64,000 nt of DNA, taken from contig JBBELK010000298.1 of assembly GCA_037783545.1 (NCBI GenBank), positions 3,906,001 to 3,970,000 on the forward strand, written 5' to 3'. Source of the stretch: Henricia sp. BOLD:AAB3569. Its lineage: Eukaryota; Echinodermata; Asteroidea; Spinulosida; Echinasteridae. The translations under genes and the position numbers were made by a program. The notes beneath the pieces are model-generated. The model did no database searches. It was not told the origin of the DNA and worked only from the letters and a program-made list of their open reading frames with translations. Below, piece after piece: positions 47,101-56,100 of this stretch; the stretch's first letter is position 1; each line of letters opens with the position of its first letter.

Positions 47101-50100
47101 ATAATTGACTATTCGAAATTTGATTGATTTTTTCGATCGAATATTCGATATTCGATCCGTGAACTTTTTCAAATATTTTCGGCAATTTGTTTTTCAATTT
47201 TCAGTTTTTCATAGCCATATGTTTGGAGGGAAATTGCCCAGAAGATCGAGATACAGAGTGCAGCCAAAATAGCAGTAAAATCATGTTGGAGTTGGCCATC
47301 GCTATACAATTCGCGCGGGGAAGATCGGAGTTTCGATCATCGGCAGGATCTGTCTGCAGTGCAGAGTGCACACACGTGGCCAGGCCACGCTATCACAAAG
47401 GTCGTGTGTTGAAGTCCCCACGCATGCGCATTGCGTTAGATGTCGCAAGGGACGTTGTACATTTCCCTTCACACGATCGTTCTCAAGCATACCTTGAGAA
47501 ATCTTCCGCTAGCGGAAGATTTTGTCGTAGGTCCGGACCTCCGACAAAATATCTCAAGCTTTGAGAAAATTTCTCAAGGAATGCTTGAGACTGTCAAGCA
47601 TGGTGTCCTTTCACACGATGGCACTTTTGTAAAATGTTCTCAAGCATGAGAAAATATCTCAAGCCTTGCGAGTTTTTTGGCCTCTGAAAAGGGCTTTAAA
47701 GTGATAAAAATCCTTTTAAACCCACCAGAAAAAAGCTCCTATAAAATGTTATATACATTGTACATGTAGTAAACATTACAACTTCTCAGAAGATTTGGTG
47801 TAAATTGGTTAAAAATCTGTAGAGATATTGTCATTTATAGTCACTTAAAATTGTAAAATTCTGGTTGACAAAATGTTCACGTTATTTTGAAACACCCCGG
47901 TTACATACCGGTACGTACATCTTGAAACTATGTGCAGATGAGTTATGGTACATGTACATGTAAATGCTAGGCAGATGACTATGCTAGGCAGATGAATATG
48001 ATCACTTTCCATAGACTCATTTAAAATGTCCAGACGAAGTCAATACAATTATATACTTATAGTGTAATGTATGTATGTAATTCAGACAAGGCCAACGTGG
48101 CAACAAAATTTCTCCACACCATGTCATTTACATTGTATAATGTTCCTCCGTTATTTTCCCATCCAGAGCCAATATCAACCTTTTTCCCTACTGTACTTAT
48201 CTAACCCTCTTCCTTAAATGCCAATGTCAACCTCTACCCTTTTCCTGCATTTGGGCTCTCCCTCCCCTTCCTCCCCCAACCCTTTTCCTTCTCCCGCGAA
48301 GCATTGATTTTAATCGGTTTATTTGCCTTGCGTCCAGCACGGAAACGGGCTCATAATCTGGCAAATTATGTTTCCACCGCGTCGCTGACAGGACTTCCAC
48401 TTTAGTGGGTTCGCGGATGGCTGCTGGCGGCTGTTGGCTGTCGGCCGTCGGCCGGCCCGCGCCCCGCTGTTGTTGGCTCGTGAGAGGCTTCGCTTTGCGA
48501 GCGAGCGTGAAATGTTTCGTTATTGGGAAGTGGCACCCACCTGGTTATTGCATTAGACTGTCATGCATGCCACATGGAACGGCATTAAGCATTACATCAC
48601 TGTATAGTGTCTCGCAGTATTCATGAAAATGTCCATGTGTACCGTGCTATAGCCACTTTTCTGAAAGCAGAATGACTGTACTTGTGCATAAATACATGTA
48701 CTGTACATGCATCATGTTAGGGAGGAGGATGCTACATTTGTACAGTACTGTTTACGTGTACATGTACATTCAGATTACGGGTACCTTGTTATAACAGGAA
48801 CCTTGTATTACATGTATTAGGGGCTGTTGAGCACAAAAATTTGCTTAAAGATATACATGTACTGTCCGTGGTTCTCAGCCAATCCAATTTATTTTATCTG
48901 AACAAATTTTTAAAGCATTTACTTTATTTTAACGAGAAAACATCAAACTTCGAACTTCAGACATCAGCAAGCCTGTTTTTTTTTTCCTTGTCTATAGACT
49001 TGCCCAAATCTCACTTGGTAATTGGTCTGTGACCCGCGGCGTGCAACGCGCCCTCTGAACTAGTAGTGGCCTGAATTTTTTTTCGTCTGTCTCGGAAGAC
49101 TTTCTGAAACAGAATAAACAAGATTGGACAGGCCACCGGTACGGAGGGCGTGCTGTGCGCAGCCTCCTGCAGACCAGACATAGGACAGACTTGGGCAAAT
49201 CTATGCCTCAAATTATTGGTGGTCCGAAATAATTTGAAATATTGACAGTAATTGTTCGATAACTAAACGTTGGTTGATTTTTTTTCGTTGGTGTCTCATT
49301 TGAAAGCGAAGAACTTTTGTTTCTAGAAAAATATCAATTCAAAAAACTTTTTATTTTTCGATGTGCCACACCCAAAACGCATGTACTGTATGTATCTTTA
49401 ATAATACAATATTTATTTGGTTTGTAAAAATGGATCAGCAGTCAAAATTGTATATGTACATGTATCAACTTGTGTTCTTATCAAGAACAGCATAAGATTG
49501 GTCAATTGTATGTCAATTTTGACTGGTGACCCATTTTTGCAAACCGAATAATTTATGAAATTGGCCCTAAATCTGTTAACATAGTGTTAACTGTACACAT
49601 GTACCGGTAGGGTGAAGTCACAATTCTGTGTTACATGTTAGTGTTAGTGTAACAGATTTGTTAACTTAATCAGAATTTAGCAATTTTCATTTTATCATTG
49701 TCTCGGTAAAACATCCCCAAAAACAGGTCCCCCAATGTAGACACGGCTTTTATATCACTACATACATACATGTATACATGTATACATACATGTACATGTA
49801 CGGTATGTATCTACCGGTAGACATATCTAGTTATCTAGTTTCATATATTCATACATGTTTATATGACGATAATTGAAACTAAGTACGGATGTTAGATTTA
49901 TGCCGATTTAGAGGAACCAAGTGCATATTATAGAATTTATTGGATGCGAATTATGCATAAAATGCAATATCATCGCTCGTGAGGAAAAAATAACCATAAA
50001 ACGAAAAAGAAAAAAAACCTGTCTGATTGAGAAAGATTCCCTACACTGTATGATTGATTAGTCAACATCTGCCACAGGTTAAAATAAGACAGACCCAAAT

Positions 50101-53100
50101 AGATTTAACCAAATATGTCTGCTTTTTTTCTTCTCTTTCTTCGTTATTTTTTCTGCAGAGGTTAAGGAGGAACTGGAACAACTAATGGCCGACATTAAGA
50201 AGACGGCAAATAGAGTCAGGGGCAAGTTAAAGGGTAAGTGCCCTGGTGCAGTGGGGATGCTGGTTAGGTACATGTACTTGGGCGGATCTTGGTAAATATA
50301 CCCATTTGAAGTAAATACATGTACTACACCAGTTTTAATATGTAGGACGGCCGCTTGGGTGCTTCTACGTTCTGTATCATCATGATCATAAATTCACTAT
50401 TTCTCTGACAGTACTATATTAAAAATACCAGGGTTCTAGCCATTAGAGTTCTAGCCGAAACAACTACTGTAAAAAGCCAATATTTTCGCGTACAGATATT
50501 TTCACGCATTTCAACATCACTGACATTTTCGCGAGTTGTTATTTTCGCGGATGGAAATTATGTCACCTTAACAGGGATCGCCACAATTGTTGCAAACAAT
50601 ATTTTTGCGGGTTGTTATTTTCGCGGGCTCTGTCTGGTGTGCGAAATGCGCGAAAATAAAACCACCGCGAATATTTCAGCTTTTACAGTAATCGGGCCTC
50701 CATGGTAGATTATCACACAAGATCAAAACTGTTGACATGTGTTAAGAAAACTAACAATATTGTTTGGTTCATTTTTTAATATTTTTAATTTTCAACTTTG
50801 TGAAAAGACCAATCAGACAAAAAGATCAAGTTTTTCGATCTTCAGATACCGGTAAACTGAAGAAAAAAAAGACACTTTTTTGCAGGACTAGTAAAAAGTA
50901 AGGGAGGACTAGTAAAACGTTGACATGACTAGTCCTGTGGGCTACCACAAAAATCAAGTTAATTTCGACCCCTGGGTGTCACTGTTCGCCATTTGATGAC
51001 ACTGATTAGTGCACTTGGAGAAGACCCCGACCTGTGGAGAATCCTGATCAATTACATGTACATTAAGATCATCAAAATTTAAGTTGGCACACAAGGCCCT
51101 GCATGAATAATAACTAGTTTGCAGCAGACAGTAATGTCCGACTTTCTGCTCCCTTCAGTGTTCTTAATACAAAAATTTCAAGTCCAGCTTCACAATTACA
51201 TCTTTGAATTGCATTTGCACTATAGGTTTCTGTAAGTAATTCTTGGAAATACATGTAACACCTGTTGACTGTCTTCATGCGTTGCATTTTCTTCATTTGT
51301 TCTTGCCAGTTATGGAACAGAGCATTGAACAGGAGGAGAGCTCCAAGATGAACTCAGCTGATGTCAGGATAAGGAAAACCCAAGTAAGTGCCGCAATAGT
51401 AAAGGCGTGTTCCCTAGGGTTTTCCCCACTACCTCACAGAACGTTACCGTCACCCGGCAGTAAACTTTCCCTGTGCAAGCCCATAGTTTACTGCACGGTC
51501 ATGTTACTTTTACAGGTCGAAACTGCTTTCACTGTACTAAATACAGACCTGTAAAACTGCCGCGGCTGAGCATCAAGTTTCTGCAGCCTGTTTCGGCCTG
51601 TCAATTCTACATCATGGCTACAATGACTGGACAAGGATGTTAGTTTTCTGTGTGCCCCCATTAGACTTGAATGTAATTTTGTAATTCTACCACACAACCA
51701 TGGTGGTTCAACAATGGTGAACACTTGTATAGCGCACATGTCTCCCATAGGGTACTCCTGGCGCTGTTGCCATTAATATTACTGCTGCCATCAGGAATTC
51801 ACCAGAACCATTACGCTTCAACTACATGTAGGTGGCTACCTGGCCAAGGTGCACAACCCTCTCAGCAGTTAGATTGTGACATTCCCCCTAACAGCTCCTC
51901 TCAAATATCGCTTGGGTTGAAGAGACAATTAAGATCAAGTGTCTTGCCACAAACACGTCGGCACAAGTGGGGCCCGAACCCCTAACCCCTCAATCACGAG
52001 CACGGCTGTATACCCACTAGACTACACGTGCTCCCGCAAAACATTCCAGGACTTTGACAGTGTTTTGTATCAGGTTTGTGTGATATTATTGTTTTAAATT
52101 TTAGTGCCATTTTTTGTTTTGAAAACGAAATCAAAGACATGTTGGAATCGTCCAAACCTTGAATCAATGGGAAACTTCCTAAACTTTACGTGTAATAGGC
52201 CGTATTCCTGAACGCGTGAGGGCGCTGTCACGTGGCCTGTGACCATCGCGTGTTATGTTCGGACACAAAACGCGCTACGTGCGCACGCCTTTCCAACATT
52301 TGCTTTTCATGGAAATCTCTGCCCGCACTACGGGCCCGCGCATCTTTCCCCTACGTACGGACGTGTGATTCAACTGTGGCTATGGCAATTTCCCCCTCCC
52401 CCCAAATCACCTAGTTAGAGCGCCCTCACATGTTCATGAATACGACCCATTATCTTTTATTGTGTATCTTTTTGTTGTTATTTGTCTGTAGCATTCGACG
52501 TTGTCTAGGAAGTTTGTTGAGGTGATGACAGATTACAACAACACACAGACAGACTACAGAGAGAGGTGTAAGGGGCGTATCCAAAGACAGCTGGAGATTA
52601 GTAAGTATATGGGGCAACTTTTGCTATTATTGCGGTGTATCAATCATGGGAAAAAAGCAATATGTGCATGTACATTGCAAATTAGGGAATAAAAGTGGGT
52701 TTGGCGGGTCTTAAACTATACATTTAAAACCGGCTGGGGGCCTGGGGTGGATTGCATTAAAGAAAGGTCAGACGTCTTATCTCTTGTCTTAGCTAAGACA
52801 TCATAGGTAATTTTTGTCTTGCAATAAAACTTTGTGTGTCATAACTTGAATCTAAAGACACATGAAATTTGGGACACCTAAATTTGCTTACGACATATGA
52901 TGTGTCTTAGACTTAAAATGGTTATATTGCAATCCACCCCTGGATGCTGATAATGGCCCTACATGTAGCTGCAAGGCGATTGCTAGCCTTTGTTAAGGCC
53001 TCGCAGCTGGGTGGGTGTGTCATGCGCCATGACGAGAGCGCCACCATGCGACGAGGACGGAACGAGTACCGCAGCTGCGATGCCTTTGCCGTCCTGGAAT

Positions 53101-56100
53101 AATTATTTATTAATGTATTACAGCCCCTGTTACATTATTCATCCCTGCGTTGTTGTGCTGCGAATGTATGTTTGTGTTGGCGCGTGCGCGTTGTATGTGA
53201 AGTGCGCACGCGTGTTGGCTATTCAACACAACACGCAAACTGGGTCATACGATCATTAGCATTTTGCTACCTCTCACACAATTCAAAGCCGATCTGACAG
53301 GTGACCTTATTCTTAATCCAAATACATGTACAGTGTGATGCGTGCACACAGTGATAGCCACACACCTATGTTTTGATGCCCCCGTGACATTAGGGGTCAC
53401 ACAATATTTTGTACAAACATTGAATTTTCCCCATTGCTAACAATGTTTTGTATCTTTGTCTTTAAATGTACAGCGGGCAAATCCACCACAGATGAAGAAT
53501 TGGAAGACATGCTTGAAAGTGGAAATCCGGCGATATTTACATCCGGTGTAAGCACTATAAACGGGCAGCTCTGCCTGGTCTTATTTTAAATTTAGGCTGG
53601 GGTCACACGGAAAAATTATCGTAATTACTTGGTTTACGATTGTAATATTTCCAATGACGACAGGGGTCACACAACATATTTATTGTAATCGGACTGTAAT
53701 AAAGTCGGGTCACATACACACAAGGGTTGATTATAATACATACCATCAGCTGCTGCGGTGACCTTTTTCCATTTTGCATGTGCGTGCTTGCTGCCTCACC
53801 GCGTGTGTGCTTGGCTTCCCGTGAATGGAAAACGGTAACCTGCTGACGTGCGTGGAAGCCAGGCGTGCGCGTGGTGAAGCATGCATGCATGTGGGGAAGT
53901 TTATCGCAAGGGCTTATGGGATGGATTGTTATCAGATGACGAGATGGGTTTACTCACGTTTTTTGCCAATTTATTACTGTCCAATTACAATCAGATTACA
54001 ATAGAAAACAACTCAACGATGAAAATTCTCGGTGTTGACCGTTTATGATACGATTACAATAAATTTGCGGTCAGTTGTTGAGGCCTTAAGACTGTGGTCT
54101 GTGATTATAGGGGGCAGCATCATTTTCTTCAATATATTTTTTTCTGATTCCTGAAAAAAATATTTAAAACAAAAGACCATAAAGGCTTATAATTTGTTTC
54201 ATGGTATTGAATAGGAGTTTGGTGTCCCGGGTTACCTACGCCAATGAAATTTGGCTGTAGAATGAGTTTGCATTAATCATGGTGCCATATCTACACACAA
54301 ACATTAAATTTGAGTGGCATTTGTTAACAAATAAATAATTATTTTCTACTGGGAAACCACTTTCAATCATTAAAAACACTTGGAAATCTGAAAAGGCATG
54401 TCACACTTTTGGACCCCTAATTTTGGGAATTACCCAGATACTTTCAAAGGTATTGAAGCAACCAAACTAGGGATGAGAGAAAAATCGTAAGGGCCTTATC
54501 GGGATTTGAACCCGAGACCTCTGACTCACCTGGCAGACACTACCAGCTGAGCTATAAGGCACAGTTGGTATTGAAGACAATCTTTGCGGTGCCCTCCTTG
54601 AGTTCTAATCCGAGCCCCGATTTTAGATGAGTAACTGTGTCAGCATTGTTTTATATCTTTCTCAGATTATAATGGACACGCAGCAGGCCAAGCAGACACT
54701 ACGTGATATTGAAGCACGACACAACGACATCATCAAACTGGAGAACAGTATCAGAGAACTACACGATATGTTCATGGATATGGCCATGATGGTCGAAAGT
54801 CAGGTATTGATTGTGGCTTTAGTGGTGTTGTCATAACATTCTTTTATTTGGGAATCCTGTGGCTGAAGGGGATATCAGCACAACAAACACAAACTAAACG
54901 TAAACTGCAATGCAAACAGTATACGCAGACAGTCGGCAAAGTTGAACCGAGTTTAACTTTTTGCTGATTATTTCTCTCAATGTTTGCGTCTAGTCTGCGT
55001 GTGCATGTTACAATTGTATGGAAACTAGGCTTAAAGATAGTATACATGATTGGTAAACTGTTACAAATAGTTTTATCCCCCCGTGTGATTGAAGATATGC
55101 ATGATTAAAACCAACCTGAGCAAAAACCAGCTCCGTACTTCGTCTAACTTTTGAGAAAACAGTCAAAAAAGAGTTTGCAGTAATTCGCCCTGAACCATTT
55201 CGCCCTGAACCACGGCCTGTGCACGAAGTGGTTTTGGGGCAAAGTGGCATTTGGGCGGTGTAGTGATTGGACGAAGTAATTTGGGGCGAAATGGCACTCG
55301 GGTGAAGTGGTTTGGGGCGAAATGGTTTTGGGGCGAATTTAATTTTCGTCTCATGAGATGAAAACTAAGTGTTTTACTAATTTCTCAAAGACTATAGCAC
55401 TTAGACAAAACCATTTCAGGGGAAGTTTTCTACTGTCATCATGTTTATATTGTGTAAGTTAGGCGTAAATCTGTGAACATTTCTGATTTTCAAGATATCA
55501 ATCATGTATACTGCCTTTAAAATTCATTCGTAAATACCTAAGATAGTTGAAGCATTTTTATTGGTTGGGGGCGTATCATGAGGATGATCTAAAGCCACTT
55601 TAACACACGGAAAAATCCTGGGCGTGAGTTGTCAGGATCTTCGAGAGTAAAGCCGTGTCCGCATTGGACTTGTTATTCGGGAGGTTTTACCGAGACGATG
55701 GTAAAATGAAAAATGGCTAAATTTTACTGCTGTCCGCATTTGGACTTTTTTGATACTGGAAAATTTTACCGAGACCGTGGGAGAGCATGCGCAGTGTCCC
55801 TTCACAGTTTGACCTTCATGGCCTGGATGTACGCTTCCAGAGCGCTTTTACCGACCGGACTCGATCTGTCCGCATTGGACTTAATCGTCTCAGGAAAAGT
55901 TACCTGGTCAGTTTTCCTGGGCAGCAGGAAAACTTCCTAGGCTGTCCGCCCTGGATTAAAAATGGTAAAAAGTACCCATCGTTTCGTTACATTTGACCCA
56001 AAAAAAGTCCAATGCGGACAGGCCTTAGTTAAAATCAGGGAACTCAGGACAACATGTGGGACGACTTGGGTTGATCCATGTAACTCAGGGACAACTTGTA

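Larger units (their letters stand above)
30462..50158 (+). other. Stx1: Syntaxin-1 intron 3 (19.7 kb)
   Basis: Runs from donor GTAAGT after exon 3 to acceptor TTCTGCAG before exon 4. It is almost wholly transposons and repeats, listed separately. No further gene was recognised; the parts not listed hold ACATGTAC-rich, non-coding sequence. Confidence 0.85.

Noticed and set aside
54493-54560. Functional tRNA on the minus strand
   Set aside because: Acceptor and T arms pair, but the D and anticodon arms do not, and a truncated relative sits at 16784-16832, so it is a repeat.
36881-55520. CRISPR-like spaced repeats
   Set aside because: Repeats are dispersed TIR elements and minisatellites in a eukaryotic intron; no regular repeat-spacer array exists.
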